Below are positions 7,318 to 18,297 of a stretch of DNA of 64,000 nucleotides, piece by piece. Made by a program: the position numbers and the translations under genes. The notes beneath the pieces are model-generated. The model saw nothing but the letters and a program-made list of their open reading frames with translations, had not been told where the DNA came from and made no database searches. Position 1 is the stretch's first letter. The number at the start of each line of letters is the position of its first letter. Source of the DNA: an uncultured Flavobacterium sp. (lineage in GTDB: Bacteria; Bacteroidota; Bacteroidia; Flavobacteriales; Flavobacteriaceae); the NCBI GenBank assembly GCA_937773775.1, contig CALJVL010000008.1, positions 62,001-126,000 of the forward strand, read 5' to 3'.

Positions 7318-9603
7318 ATGAATAATAGTAGCAAGAGAAGAGAAGCGTTATTGTATCACGCAAAACCAACTCCAGGAAAAATACAGGTTGTTCCGACTAA
7401 AAAGTACGCGACACAAAGAGACTTGTCATTGGCATACACTCCAGGTGTAGCAGAGCCTTGTTTGGAAATTGCAAAAGATGTTAATAATGTTTATAAATAT
7501 ACTGCCAAAGGGAATTTAGTAGCTGTTATAACGAATGGTACAGCAGTCTTGGGTCTAGGAGATATAGGTCCGGAAGCTTCAAAACCAGTTATGGAAGGAA
7601 AAGCGCTGTTGTTTAAAATATTCGCAGACATTGATGTTTTTGATATAGAAATAGATCTTAAAGATATTGACAAATTTATAGATACGGTAAAAGCTATCGC
7701 TCCAACATTTGGGGGAATTAATTTAGAGGATATCAAAGCTCCGGAATCATTTGAAATTGAGAGAAGATTAGTTGAGGAATTAGACATACCTGTGATGCAT
7801 GATGATCAACATGGAACTGCAATTATTTCGTCAGCAGCTTTATTAAATGCTCTCGAATTAGCCGAAAAAGAAATTCGAAATGCTAAAGTGATTATTTCAG
7901 GGGCCGGATCTGCCGCAATGGCCTGCGCCAATTTATATACTTTACTAGGAGTTGTTCCAGCTAACGTAACAATGTTTGATAAAGATGGAGTTCTTTCAGA
8001 AGACAGAACTGACTTATCCCCAATACAGCAAAAATACGCTCTTGGAAAAAAACAGACCACATTGGCTGAAGCCATAAAAAATGCTGATGTTTTTTTAGGC
8101 CTTTCTGCTGGGAATGTTCTTTCTGCTGAAATGCTACTTACAATGGCTGATAACCCTATTGTTTTTGCGATGGCTAACCCAGTTCCGGAAATTGATTACC
8201 ACCTAGCTATAGCTACTCGAACAGATATTATTATGGCTACGGGAAGATCAGATTATCCTAACCAGGTTAATAATGTTCTTGGATTTCCATATATATTTCG
8301 TGGTGCATTAGACGTTCGTGCAACTAAAATTAATGAAGCCATGAAAATGGCCGCAGTAAGAGCGCTTGCTGCTCTAGCCAAGGAATACGTTCCTGAACAA
8401 GTAAATATTGCTTATGGCGCTACCAAACTTATCTTCGGACGCGACTATATAATACCTTCTCCATTCGATCCTAGATTAATCACTGTCGTTGCACCTGCAG
8501 TAGCAAAAGCGGCAATGGATTCCGGGGTGGCCTTAAATCCCATTACGGATTGGAATAAATATGAAGAAGAACTTTATGACCGATTAGGTAACGATAATAA
8601 GATGGTTCGCCTGATTACTAATAGAGCAAAAATAGACCCAAAAAGAATCATTTTTGCAGAAGCGGATCATTTAGATGTCCTTAAAGCGGCGCAAATTGTG
8701 CTCGAAGAAGGTATTTGTTTTCCTATTTTACTTGGGAATATGGAAATTATTTTGGAATTGAAAAAAGAGTTGGGGTTTGAGACTGAAGTGCCAATTATTG
8801 ATACCAAAATCGATGAAGAGGATGCAAGAAGAAATCGATTTGCAAATACTTACTGGGAGTCCAGAAAGAGACGAGGGATATCTTTGTTAGATGCTCAAAA
8901 ATTAATGCGAGAAAGAAATTATTTTGCTGCAATGATGGTTAATGAAGGAGAAGCCGATGGATTAGTTACGGGCTATACCAGAAGTTATTCGTCTGTCGTG
9001 AAGCCTATGCTTCAGCTTATTAATAAAGCTCCAGGCGCTTCTATAATAGCAACGACAAATATGATGATGACGGCACGAGGACCAATGTTTTTGTCCGATA
9101 CGGCCATAAACATAAACCCAACAGCTCTTGAATTAGCGAAGATCGCTATTATGACTGCCAAAACAGCTAGGATGTTTGGTGTAGAACCAGTGATAGCGAT
9201 GGTTTCATTTTCTAATTTTGGGTCTTCCACGGATGAAAATGCCACTAAAGTGAGAGAAGCAGTTTCTTATTTGCATGAACATCATCCAGATATGATTATT
9301 GACGGAGAAGTTCAAGCTGATTTTGCTTTAAACCAAGAGATGTTGAAGGAAAAGTTTCCGTTCTCTAAATTGGCAGGTAAAAAAGTGAATACTTTAATTT
9401 TCCCAAATCTTGATTCAGCAAATATTACTTATAAGTTGTTAAAGGAATTAAATAAGGTAGACTCGTTTGGGCCAATTATGTTGGGAATGGGAAAACCTGT
9501 GCATATATTTCAGTTAGGTGCAAGTGTAGAAGAAATGGTAAATATGGCGACTATCGCTGTTATTGATGCACAAGAAAAACAAAAGAAAAAAACAAATAAA
9601 TAG
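7318..9603 (+). CDS. maeB: NADP-dependent malic enzyme with C-terminal phosphotransacetylase domain
   Basis: A 761-residue MaeB-type fusion. Residues about 1-430 form the malic enzyme, with SLAYTPGVAEPC near the start, the metal/substrate segment MHDDQHGTAI, and the Rossmann motif GAGSAA. The rest is a phosphate acetyl/butyryltransferase-like domain (ITNRAKIDPKRIIFAEAD onward) that in MaeB proteins is thought to be regulatory (acetyl-CoA sensing) rather than catalytic. It decarboxylates malate to pyruvate in the cytoplasm, giving NADPH. Monocistronic by its own promoter and a terminator at 9611-9646. Full family length. Confidence 0.95.
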   Translation: MNNSSKRREALLYHAKPTPGKIQVVPTKKYATQRDLSLAYTPGVAEPCLEIAKDVNNVYKYTAKGNLVAVITNGTAVLGLGDIGPEASKPVMEGKALLFKIFADIDVFDIEIDLKDIDKFIDTVKAIAPTFGGINLEDIKAPESFEIERRLVEELDIPVMHDDQHGTAIISSAALLNALELAEKEIRNAKVIISGAGSAAMACANLYTLLGVVPANVTMFDKDGVLSEDRTDLSPIQQKYALGKKQTTLAEAIKNADVFLGLSAGNVLSAEMLLTMADNPIVFAMANPVPEIDYHLAIATRTDIIMATGRSDYPNQVNNVLGFPYIFRGALDVRATKINEAMKMAAVRALAALAKEYVPEQVNIAYGATKLIFGRDYIIPSPFDPRLITVVAPAVAKAAMDSGVALNPITDWNKYEEELYDRLGNDNKMVRLITNRAKIDPKRIIFAEADHLDVLKAAQIVLEEGICFPILLGNMEIILELKKELGFETEVPIIDTKIDEEDARRNRFANTYWESRKRRGISLLDAQKLMRERNYFAAMMVNEGEADGLVTGYTRSYSSVVKPMLQLINKAPGASIIATTNMMMTARGPMFLSDTAININPTALELAKIAIMTAKTARMFGVEPVIAMVSFSNFGSSTDENATKVREAVSYLHEHHPDMIIDGEVQADFALNQEMLKEKFPFSKLAGKKVNTLIFPNLDSANITYKLLKELNKVDSFGPIMLGMGKPVHIFQLGASVEEMVNMATIAVIDAQEKQKKKTNK

Positions 9604-9610
9604 TATTAAT

Positions 9611-9646
9611 AAAAAAGTTCTTTGTAAACCCAAAGGACTTTTTATA
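9611..9646 (+). terminator. Rho-independent terminator after maeB
   Basis: Stem AAAAAGTTCTTTG paired with CAAAGGACTTTTT (one G-T wobble), loop TAAACC, ending in a T run. Confidence 0.85.
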
Positions 9647-9677
9647 TTCTATAAAACTAGATATATACAATAAATAT

Positions 9678-10259
9678 ATGATAGAACATTTACAGGGTAA
9701 ATTAGTTGAAAAAACGCCAACACAAGTCATTATTGATTGTGGCGGGGTGGGTTATCAAGTCAACATCTCTTTACACACCTATTCATTACTTCCTAATGCT
9801 GATTTTATTAAACTGTTTACCCATCTTCAAATAAAAGAAGATGCACACACGCTGTTTGGGTTTATGGAGAAATCGGAAAGGGAGATTTTTAAAATGTTAT
9901 TATCAGTTTCAGGGATTGGAGCAAGCATAGCTAGAACAATGTTATCGTCTTTAGATCCGAAACAAATTACAAATGCGATTGCATCGGGGGATGTAGTCAC
10001 CATACAATCCATAAAAGGAATTGGAAGTAAAACGGCACAAAGGGTAATTCTTGATTTGAAAGAAAAAGTGCTTAAATTGTATGATTTAGATGAAGTTTCC
10101 ATGTCGCAAAGCAATACAAATAGAGATGAAGCGTTATCCGCTTTGGAGGTTTTAGGTTTTGTTAGGAAAGCTTCAGAAAAGGTTATCGAAAAAATCGTAA
10201 AGGAGGACCCAGAAGCCTCTGTTGAAACAATTATCAAGAAAGCTTTAAAAAACTTATAA
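9678..10259 (+). CDS. ruvA: Holliday junction branch migration protein RuvA
   Basis: A 193-residue RuvA of normal length. The N-terminal OB domain (MIEHLQGKLVEKTPTQVIID) is followed by two helix-hairpin-helix motifs (VSGIGASIARTML about 76 and IKGIGSKTAQRVI about 112) and a C-terminal RuvB-binding three-helix domain (about 145-193, EALSALEVLGF). It tetramerises on four-way junctions and loads RuvB. It lies 24 nt upstream of sprA on the same strand, an arrangement conserved in Flavobacterium, so sprA may be co-transcribed with it. Confidence 0.97.
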   Translation: MIEHLQGKLVEKTPTQVIIDCGGVGYQVNISLHTYSLLPNADFIKLFTHLQIKEDAHTLFGFMEKSEREIFKMLLSVSGIGASIARTMLSSLDPKQITNAIASGDVVTIQSIKGIGSKTAQRVILDLKEKVLKLYDLDEVSMSQSNTNRDEALSALEVLGFVRKASEKVIEKIVKEDPEASVETIIKKALKNL

Positions 10260-10283
10260 AAGAAACTTAAAAGCACGAATTGT

Positions 10284-13200
10284 ATGCGTAAAGTTTGTAT
10301 TTTTTTGCTGGTTTTATTTTGTGGTTTTGTGTCGCATGCTCAGGTGACTGAAGAAGCCCAGGATACAGTAAAAACAGGTTTTTCTATAGGAAAGCTCAAA
10401 ATAAAAGACCCTCAAAGTATCATTTCGGCCTACACATATGATCCCGTTACGGATAGGTATATTTATACCAATTCCGTTGATGGATTTTCTATTAATTATC
10501 CCATAATATTAACGCCAAAAGAGTACGAAAGTTTAGTTTTGAAAGAATCGATGAGAGATTATTTCAAAAAGAAAACGGATGCCATTGATGGGAAAAAAGA
10601 AGGAAGTGAAGAGGCGAAAAAAGATTTGCTTCCCAAATACTACATAAACTCTAACCTTTTTGAATCTATTTTCGGCAGCAATACCATAGATGTTAAACCT
10701 ACCGGTTCTGTGGAAATGGACTTAGGTCTTCGATATACAAAACAGGACAATCCTTCGTTTTCTCCTAGAAATAGGTCTAACTTATCTTTTGATTTTAACC
10801 AAAGAATAAGCATGAGCTTAATGGGGAAAGTAGGAACTAGACTGAATGTAAATGCCAACTATGATACGCAGTCCACTTTTGCTTTTCAAAACTTAATGAA
10901 ATTAGAATATACTCCTTCAGAAGATGATATCATACAGAAAATTGAAGTGGGGAATGTTAGTATGCCTTTGAACAGCTCATTGATTCGAGGTGCGCAGAGT
11001 TTGTTTGGAGTAAAAACCCAATTACAATTTGGGAAGACGACTGTTACGGGAATTTTTTCAGAACAAAAATCCCAAACTAAAAGTGTAGTTGCTCAGGGCG
11101 GGGGAAAAATCGAGGATTTTGAAATGTTTGCGTTGGATTATGATAACGACAGACATTTTTTCCTATCTCAATATTTCAGAAACAAATACGATGCTTCACT
11201 AAAAAACTACCCGTTTATTGATAGTAGAGTCCAGATATCAAGATTAGAAATTTGGGTTACGAATAAGCAAACTCGTGTTAATGTTAATTCCAATAACTTA
11301 AGAAATATTATTGCGCTTCAAGATTTAGGGGAAGGGCAATTGACTTCTTCAAACGGCAGTTCAATAAACGATAATGAAATCGTCGTTTTAGACCCTTCAG
11401 CTGGGATTTTTAATAATGTGGTTAATTCTCCGTCTGACAATTCAAATAATGATTTTGATCCTGCACAAATTGCTGGTGGAACGGGTTTATTAAACAATAA
11501 TATCCGTGAAATAGTAACTTCAAGTTCAGGGTTTAATGTTACTGTTAGCGAAGGTCAAGATTATTCTAAATTAGAAAATGCAAGAAAGTTAAACCAGAAT
11601 GAATATACTTATAATGCTCAATTAGGATATATTTCATTGCAACAGAGGTTAGCTAATGATGAGGTTTTAGCGGTAGCGTATCAATACACAATTGGAGATC
11701 AAGTGTATCAAGTTGGAGAGTTTGGCAGTGATGGGGTAGACCCGACAATCGTAACGGGAACTGATGCTTCTCGAGCAATCATAACCCAAAGTTTAATTTT
11801 AAAAATGTTGAAGAGCAATTTGACGAATGTTAAAAACCCAGTTTGGAATTTGATGATGAAAAATATTTATCAGATCCCTGGCGCTTACCAATTGAAACAA
11901 GAAGATTTTAGGTTTAATATTCTTTACACAGACCCTTCTCCTTTAAATTATATTACTGAAGTTCCAGGAAGTCCTTTTCCGGCTAACCCTTCTCCCGGAA
12001 ATAGAGTCGCAGAAACGACCTTGCTCAAAGTGTTTAATTTAGACAAACTGAATTACAATAATGACCCTCAAACTGGAGGAGATGGTTTTTTCGACTTTCT
12101 GCAAGGCATAACTATTGATTCTCAAAATGGTCGCGTAATATTCACTACCAAGGAGCCGTTTGGTGAATTGTTGTTTTCGAAGCTCTCATATACGGGGAGC
12201 AATGAAAATTATGACGATCTAGGTTCTTATAATCCAAATCAGCAGAAGTATGTTTTTAGAAATATGTACCGCAATACACAAACAGGGGCATTGCAGGATA
12301 GTGACAAAAATAAATTTCTATTAAGGGGTAGGTATAAATCGTCGGGAGATGAGGGAATCCCTATTGGGGCTTTTAATGTGCCAAGAGGATCTGTTGTCGT
12401 CACTGCCGGCGGTAGGATCTTAGTTGAAGGAGTTGACTATAGCGTGAACTATCAATTAGGAAGAGTTCAAATACTAGACCCTTCGCTACAAGCTTCTAAT
12501 ACCCCTATTAATGTTTCATTAGAAAACAATTCTATTTTTGGTCAGCAAACCAGACGGTTTATGGGAGTAAACGTGGAGCATAAAATTTCAGATAATTTTT
12601 TAGTTGGAGGTACATTTTTGAAAATGAACGAAAGACCATTCACGCAGAAATCAAGTTTTGGTCAAGAATCGGTTAACAATACTATTTTTGGATTCAATAC
12701 TAATTTTTCTACAGAAGTTCCTTTTTTGACGCGATTGGTAAATAAACTACCGAATTTAGATACCGATGTGCCTTCAAGTCTTTCTGTAAGGGGAGAAATT
12801 GCATTTTTAAAACCTGATTCGCCAAAAGCAGATCAGTTTGAAGGAGAGTCAACTATATATGTAGATGATTTTGAAGGCTCGCAATCTACGATTGATATGC
12901 GTTCAGCCTTTGCTTGGAGTCTTTCTTCAACACCAGATAGAAATGTGCGAAGCACTTATGATTTTAATGCCAATGCCAATGATTTGAGTTATGGTTTTAA
13001 AAGGGCCAAACTAGCCTGGTATTCTATTGACCCTGTTTTTTACACCCAAAAACCTGCGGGAATTACAAATAATGATTTGTCATTTAATAGTACCAGACGG
13101 ATATATAGTGAAGAACTATACCCTTTAACGGATATTGCACAAGGGCAATCACAAGTAATAAGCACTTTAGACTTAAGTTACTACCCCTCAGAAAGAGGTC

Positions 13201-16200
13201 CTTATAATAATAGTACGAATTTTAGCGCGAGCCCTGCAGATAACTTTGGGGGTATTATACGTTCCATAAACTCTACGAATTTTGAACAAAGTAATGTGGA
13301 ATATATCCAGTTTTGGGTATTAGACCCTTATGAGGGGATAGGTAAGATTCCTCAAAGCAATACGGGTAAAATCTATTTCAACCTTGGGGAAATATCCGAA
13401 GATGTTTTGAAAGACGGAAGAAAACAATATGAAAACGGACTTGGGCCAGATCAAATACTTACGAATCCAAGACCGATTTGGGGAGATGTTCCTGCTTCAC
13501 AATCTTTAATCTACGCATTTGATACCAATGTAAATAATCGATCCAATCAGGATATAGGTCTCGATGGTTTGTCGAACGATGATGAAGGATCCGTTTACAA
13601 TAATTTTGCTTCGGATTTAGATCCGGCGGGAGATGATTATACTTATTATTTGAATACTTCCGGCAGCATTCTAGAGCGGTATAAAAACTATAATGGAGTC
13701 GATGGAAACTCGGCAGTTGACATTACCAATCCCAATAGGGGGTCGTCAACGGTACCTGATGTTGAAGACATCAACAGGGATAATACCATGAATACGATCA
13801 ATGCCTATTATGAGTATAGTGTCGACATCCAGCCAAATATGGCGGTTGGTCAAAACTATATTACAGACATAAGAAATACACAAGTGACATTAGCTAACGG
13901 AGAAGTAACTGATTCGAGATGGCTCCAGTTTAAGATTCCCGTTTCGCAACCAGAAAACACCATTGGGAACATCTCTGATTTTAGATCGATACGTTTTATG
14001 AGGATGTTTATGACTGGCTTTAGCCAAGAGCTGACAGTTCGTTTTGGCTCTTTAGATTTAGTGAGGGGAGAATGGAGAAGGTTTACCAATAGCCTTGATT
14101 TTAACGATACAAATGTAGCAGATGACAAAACAGATCTAGATGTCTTGGCTGTAAATGTTCAGGAGAATGGTGATAGATGCCCGGTAAATTATATAATACC
14201 GCCAGGAGTGCAACGGGAACAATTGTATAATAACAATACGCTTATTAATCAAAATGAACAGTCCTTATCGTTAAAAGTTTCTGGAGATGGTCTGGAGCCA
14301 GAAGATTCTAGAGCCGTTTTTAAGAATGTAAGTATTGATATGCGTCAATTCAAAAAGTTGAAAATGTTTTTGCACGCAGAATCTTTGCCTAACGAAATTG
14401 AACTTCGAGACGATCAAATGGTCGGTTTTATTCGTTTTGGAAATGATTTTACTCAAAACTTTTACCAAGTTGAGATCCCTTTGAAAGTAACCATGCCATC
14501 ATCTAGTTCTGGCACAAATTGTTCAGCTTTGAGTGCTGAATTAGTGTGGCCAGAAGCTAACGAAATAGATCTTTCACTGGCATTGTTGACCCAGTTAAAA
14601 ATTCAAGCCATGAGTGTCGATTTGAGTACTTTGCCTTTGGATGGGATTTATTATCAAAATGAAGATGAACTGAACCCTGCATTGGCAAATAAGCCTAATA
14701 GATTAAGGTTAGGAATTAAGGGCAACCCTAATTTCGGAATGGTTAGAACATTGATGGTTGGTGTGAAAAGTAACGAAAGCCGTCAGGATATCAAAGGAGA
14801 GGTCTGGTTTAATGAACTTCGTTTGGCCGACATGGATAATCAAGGTGGTATGGCAGCTGTTTTGAACGTAGATTCGAATCTTGCTGATTTTGCTACTATT
14901 TCAGCAACAGGAAAGAAAAGCACAATTGGTTTCGGAGCTTTAGAGCAAGGCCCAAACGAAAGAAGTCGTGAAGATATTCAACAATATAGCATTGTCACCA
15001 ATGTAAATCTAGGAAAAATGTTGCCTGCGAAATGGGGTATTAATTTGCCTTTTAATTATGCTATTGGCGAAGAAACCATAACTCCTGAATACGATCCTTT
15101 TAATCAGGATATCAAACTAAAACAGTTGTTAGACAATACTAGTGATTCTGAGCTGAAAGACAATATTACCAATAGAGCTATTGATTATACTAAACGTACT
15201 AGTATCAATTTCATCGGTGTCAGAAAGCAGAGAAGTCCCGAACAAAAGCAACACGTTTATGATCCGGAAAATTTTACTTTTTCTCAATCTTACAATAAAG
15301 TGGAGCGACATGATTTTGAGATTGAAGACTATGCAGATCAGCAAGCAAGTTCATCTGTTGATTATGCGTTCAGTTTTCAATCAAAACCGGTAGAGCCGTT
15401 CAAGAAAATGGAATTCATGAAAAAAAGTGATTACTGGAAGCTATTAAGTGATTTTAATTTTAATTATTTGCCTTCTAATATATCGTTCAACACGAATATC
15501 AACAGGCAGTACAACCGTCAGCAATTTAGGCAGATCGATGTTCAGGGAATCGGGTTTGACCCTTTATACAGAAGAAACTTTTCATTTAATTACCAGTATG
15601 GTTTCAATTATAATCTAACAAAATCACTAAAACTGAGTTATACAGCTTCGTCCACTAATATTGTTAAGAATTATTTGAATGAAGATAACGAACCGATTGA
15701 TAGTTTCTCGATATGGGACAGCTACTGGGATATTGGAGATCCTAACCAACATATGCAACAATTGGTTGTAAATTATGACATTCCAATTAACAAAATTCCA
15801 ATATTCAGTTTTATAAAGGCAAATTACTCGTATACGGGGGATTATAGCTGGCAACGTGCTTCAAATGCTTTATCACAAATAGTGATTGAAGGGATTGATT
15901 ACAATTTAGGAAACACGGTTCAGAATGCGCGTTCTAATAGTTTGAACTCAAGTTTCAACATGGATTTGTTATACAAGTATTTGGGTATATCACCAAAGGG
16001 GAAGAAGCCAGCGGTTAATCGCAGAGCAGTAGCTCCAAAGCCTGGTGAAAAAGTAGTAAATATACCTACAAAGCCAAAGGACAAAAATAATGAGTTCGTT
16101 GATAGGGTTCTAGGTATATTAACCAGCGTAAAAAATGTTCAAATTAACTATACGGAGAATAGTGGTACTGTTTTGCCGGGATATACTCCAAGTATTGGGT

Positions 16201-17444
16201 TTTTAGGATCTTCAAGGCCTTCTTTAGGATTTATTTTTGGAAGTCAAGATGATGTAAGGTATGAGGCGGCCAAAAATGGCTGGTTGACCAATTACCAAGA
16301 TTTCAATCAAAACTTCTCCCAAGTGACCAATAGGATGCTTAAAGGGACTGCAAATATAGATTTATTCCCTGATTTGAAAATTGATTTGACCGCAGACCGT
16401 AACTATTCCAAGAATTTTTCGGAGCAGTATGATGTCTCTGATGGTCAATATAATTCGCGTTCCCCTTATACATATGGTCTGTTTTCAATATCGACTGTTT
16501 TAATTAAGACTGCTTTCTCAACTAGTGACGAAAGTGCTTCTCAAGCATTTGACGACTTCAGGTCTAATAGGCTTTTAGTGGCTACAAGATTGGCGTCAGA
16601 ACGGGGAATTGATGTTAATAATCCCGCGAACCTTGATGAAGATGGATATCCGCTTGGATATAGCAAAAACAATCAGGCAGTGCTATTGCCAGCCTTCTTG
16701 GCGGCTTATTCAGGTAGTGATGCATCTGGCGTTTCACTGGGGATTTTTAGAAGCTTCCCAATTCCTAACTGGGCAGTTAAGTATAGCGGATTAATGCGAT
16801 ATGATTTGTTCAAAAGAAATTTTAAAAGGTTTTCTTTACAACATAGCTACAGGGCTTCTTACACAGTCAATCAATATCGATCTAATTTTGATTATGATAA
16901 AGCTCCCGACGGAGTTGACGCTAGTGGGGACTTTTTTAATAAAACCATTATGTCCAATGTCAATTTGGTGGAACAATTCAGTCCGCTAGTCAGAATGGAT
17001 TTTGAATTAAAAAGTTCGTTAAAAGTGCTTACCGAGATCAAAAAAGACAGGGCATTGTCCATGAGCTTTGATAATAACTTATTGACGGAAGTAAAAGGAA
17101 TTGAATATGTTGTAGGACTTGGATATCGCTTTAAAGATGTGATCTTTTCTTCACGATTGGCGGATAATCCTACAGGCATAATTAAAGGAGATATCAACAT
17201 GAAAGCCGACTTTTCTTATCGTAACAATCAGACCGTAGTTCGGTATTTGGATTACGATAACAATCAATTGGCTGGAGGACAAAATATTTGGTCTTTGAAG
17301 ATAACAGCTGATTATTCTTTTAGTAAAAACCTTACAGCTATATTTTATTATGACCATTCATTTTCCAAGGCAGTAATATCAACTTCCTTCCCTTTAACTA
17401 ACATTCGCTCCGGATTTACGCTTCGGTATAATTTTGGGAATTAA
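10284..17444 (+). CDS. sprA: Type IX secretion translocon / gliding motility protein SprA
   Basis: A giant 2386-residue exported protein, close to the roughly 2,400 residues of F. johnsoniae SprA. A signal peptide (MRKVCIFLLVLFCGFVSHAQ) precedes a very large outer-membrane beta-barrel, which in the known structure has 36 strands and forms the T9SS protein-conducting pore. Aromatic-rich alternating strands dominate the C-terminal half (for example FNYQYGFNYNLTKSLKL), and the protein ends in a strand (SGFTLRYNFGN). It is needed for secretion of adhesins and enzymes and for gliding. The reading frame is intact over more than 7 kb. The neighbours ruvA and gcvH match the Flavobacterium order. Confidence 0.97.
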   Translation: MRKVCIFLLVLFCGFVSHAQVTEEAQDTVKTGFSIGKLKIKDPQSIISAYTYDPVTDRYIYTNSVDGFSINYPIILTPKEYESLVLKESMRDYFKKKTDAIDGKKEGSEEAKKDLLPKYYINSNLFESIFGSNTIDVKPTGSVEMDLGLRYTKQDNPSFSPRNRSNLSFDFNQRISMSLMGKVGTRLNVNANYDTQSTFAFQNLMKLEYTPSEDDIIQKIEVGNVSMPLNSSLIRGAQSLFGVKTQLQFGKTTVTGIFSEQKSQTKSVVAQGGGKIEDFEMFALDYDNDRHFFLSQYFRNKYDASLKNYPFIDSRVQISRLEIWVTNKQTRVNVNSNNLRNIIALQDLGEGQLTSSNGSSINDNEIVVLDPSAGIFNNVVNSPSDNSNNDFDPAQIAGGTGLLNNNIREIVTSSSGFNVTVSEGQDYSKLENARKLNQNEYTYNAQLGYISLQQRLANDEVLAVAYQYTIGDQVYQVGEFGSDGVDPTIVTGTDASRAIITQSLILKMLKSNLTNVKNPVWNLMMKNIYQIPGAYQLKQEDFRFNILYTDPSPLNYITEVPGSPFPANPSPGNRVAETTLLKVFNLDKLNYNNDPQTGGDGFFDFLQGITIDSQNGRVIFTTKEPFGELLFSKLSYTGSNENYDDLGSYNPNQQKYVFRNMYRNTQTGALQDSDKNKFLLRGRYKSSGDEGIPIGAFNVPRGSVVVTAGGRILVEGVDYSVNYQLGRVQILDPSLQASNTPINVSLENNSIFGQQTRRFMGVNVEHKISDNFLVGGTFLKMNERPFTQKSSFGQESVNNTIFGFNTNFSTEVPFLTRLVNKLPNLDTDVPSSLSVRGEIAFLKPDSPKADQFEGESTIYVDDFEGSQSTIDMRSAFAWSLSSTPDRNVRSTYDFNANANDLSYGFKRAKLAWYSIDPVFYTQKPAGITNNDLSFNSTRRIYSEELYPLTDIAQGQSQVISTLDLSYYPSERGPYNNSTNFSASPADNFGGIIRSINSTNFEQSNVEYIQFWVLDPYEGIGKIPQSNTGKIYFNLGEISEDVLKDGRKQYENGLGPDQILTNPRPIWGDVPASQSLIYAFDTNVNNRSNQDIGLDGLSNDDEGSVYNNFASDLDPAGDDYTYYLNTSGSILERYKNYNGVDGNSAVDITNPNRGSSTVPDVEDINRDNTMNTINAYYEYSVDIQPNMAVGQNYITDIRNTQVTLANGEVTDSRWLQFKIPVSQPENTIGNISDFRSIRFMRMFMTGFSQELTVRFGSLDLVRGEWRRFTNSLDFNDTNVADDKTDLDVLAVNVQENGDRCPVNYIIPPGVQREQLYNNNTLINQNEQSLSLKVSGDGLEPEDSRAVFKNVSIDMRQFKKLKMFLHAESLPNEIELRDDQMVGFIRFGNDFTQNFYQVEIPLKVTMPSSSSGTNCSALSAELVWPEANEIDLSLALLTQLKIQAMSVDLSTLPLDGIYYQNEDELNPALANKPNRLRLGIKGNPNFGMVRTLMVGVKSNESRQDIKGEVWFNELRLADMDNQGGMAAVLNVDSNLADFATISATGKKSTIGFGALEQGPNERSREDIQQYSIVTNVNLGKMLPAKWGINLPFNYAIGEETITPEYDPFNQDIKLKQLLDNTSDSELKDNITNRAIDYTKRTSINFIGVRKQRSPEQKQHVYDPENFTFSQSYNKVERHDFEIEDYADQQASSSVDYAFSFQSKPVEPFKKMEFMKKSDYWKLLSDFNFNYLPSNISFNTNINRQYNRQQFRQIDVQGIGFDPLYRRNFSFNYQYGFNYNLTKSLKLSYTASSTNIVKNYLNEDNEPIDSFSIWDSYWDIGDPNQHMQQLVVNYDIPINKIPIFSFIKANYSYTGDYSWQRASNALSQIVIEGIDYNLGNTVQNARSNSLNSSFNMDLLYKYLGISPKGKKPAVNRRAVAPKPGEKVVNIPTKPKDKNNEFVDRVLGILTSVKNVQINYTENSGTVLPGYTPSIGFLGSSRPSLGFIFGSQDDVRYEAAKNGWLTNYQDFNQNFSQVTNRMLKGTANIDLFPDLKIDLTADRNYSKNFSEQYDVSDGQYNSRSPYTYGLFSISTVLIKTAFSTSDESASQAFDDFRSNRLLVATRLASERGIDVNNPANLDEDGYPLGYSKNNQAVLLPAFLAAYSGSDASGVSLGIFRSFPIPNWAVKYSGLMRYDLFKRNFKRFSLQHSYRASYTVNQYRSNFDYDKAPDGVDASGDFFNKTIMSNVNLVEQFSPLVRMDFELKSSLKVLTEIKKDRALSMSFDNNLLTEVKGIEYVVGLGYRFKDVIFSSRLADNPTGIIKGDINMKADFSYRNNQTVVRYLDYDNNQLAGGQNIWSLKITADYSFSKNLTAIFYYDHSFSKAVISTSFPLTNIRSGFTLRYNFGN

Positions 17445-17481
17445 ACTTCAGAATTCAAACTATATTTGAATAGAAGATTGT

Positions 17482-17489
17482 TACATTTG
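17482..17489 (+). promoter_or_regulatory. Bacteroidota -7 box (TACATTTG) for gcvH
   Basis: Exact TAnnTTTG match 42 nt before the gcvH ATG at 17532. It argues against the longer ORF start at 17466, which would lie upstream of the promoter. Confidence 0.6.
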
Positions 17490-17531
17490 CCGAACAATAA
17501 TTCAATTATCAATTATCAATTAGTATTTATT

Positions 17532-17912
17532 ATGAATATACCAACAAATTTAAAGTACACTAAAGATCACGAGTGGGTTAGATTAGAAGATGAAATCGCG
17601 ACAGTAGGAATTACTCATTTTGCTCAAAAAGAATTGGGAGATATTGTCTATGTTGAAGTGGAAACTTTAGACCAAACGCTAGAAAAAGATGAGGTTTTTG
17701 GTACAGTTGAGGCTGTAAAAACAGTTTCTGATTTGTTTCTTCCTTTAGCAGGAGAAATTATAGAATTTAATGATGCTTTAGAAAACACTCCAGAAGCGGT
17801 AAATGCAGATCCTTATGGAGCTGGTTGGATGATAAAAATTAAAGTTTCAGATGTTGCGGATTATGATGCGTTACTTTCAAGTGAGGCATACAAAGAATTG
17901 ATTGGTGCTTAA
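17532..17912 (+). CDS. gcvH: Glycine cleavage system H protein
   Basis: A 126-residue lipoyl carrier with the usual start [15 protein letters not shown]. The ORF track begins 22 codons earlier at a non-ATG codon inside what looks like the promoter, so the ATG at 17532 is chosen. The lipoylation site is Lys63 in [12 protein letters not shown] protein shuttles the aminomethyl group between the P, T and L proteins, which are not in this window. It sits between sprA and a VanZ-like gene, as in F. johnsoniae. Confidence 0.96.
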   Translation: MNIPTNLKYTKDHEWVRLEDEIATVGITHFAQKELGDIVYVEVETLDQTLEKDEVFGTVEAVKTVSDLFLPLAGEIIEFNDALENTPEAVNADPYGAGWMIKIKVSDVADYDALLSSEAYKELIGA

Positions 17913-18288
17913 ACAATTATTTTTTTGGTCAGCGGTATTGTGGACAGGAATCGTTTTTACCTTAAGTTTAGTTCAATCGAACAGTCTTCCGGTAATAAAC
18001 ATTGTGAATCTTGATAAATACATTCATGCTTTTTTTCATTATATCTTTACGTCACTCTGGTTTTTATTTTTAATAAGCCATTCGCAGAGTAAAAGAATTT
18101 TTGCGCCATTAATGATTGCATTTACCCTTTCAGTTTTCTTTGGAATTGCAATAGAAGTTTTGCAAGGTTTATATACAACAACCAGAAGAGAAGATATCCT
18201 AGACGTTGCGGCAAATGTTTTCGGTGCAATTTTAGCTGTTTTTACGATTGTTGTGTATTATAGAATTAGCCGTTTAGATAATAATTAA
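17905..18288 (+). CDS. VanZ-like family small membrane protein
   Basis: About 127 residues with four hydrophobic segments. The pattern [17 protein letters not shown] followed by a helix with [10 protein letters not shown] and [15 protein letters not shown] is characteristic of the VanZ-like fold (Pfam VanZ). Either GTG at 17905 or TTG at 17902 can start it; both overlap the end of gcvH, implying coupled translation. The function of VanZ-like proteins outside teicoplanin resistance is unknown, and no resistance role is implied. A strong terminator follows 10 nt after the stop. Confidence 0.85.
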   Translation: MLKQLFFWSAVLWTGIVFTLSLVQSNSLPVINIVNLDKYIHAFFHYIFTSLWFLFLISHSQSKRIFAPLMIAFTLSVFFGIAIEVLQGLYTTTRREDILDVAANVFGAILAVFTIVVYYRISRLDNN

Positions 18289-18297
18289 ATAAATGTT

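Noticed and set aside
17466-17531. Longer gcvH reading frame in the ORF track
   Set aside because: It begins with a non-ATG codon upstream of and across the -7 box; the family start [15 protein letters not shown] fits 17532.
17905-18288. VanZ homology as a sign of glycopeptide resistance
   Set aside because: VanZ-like proteins are common in genomes without van genes; the context is the sprA/gcvH locus.
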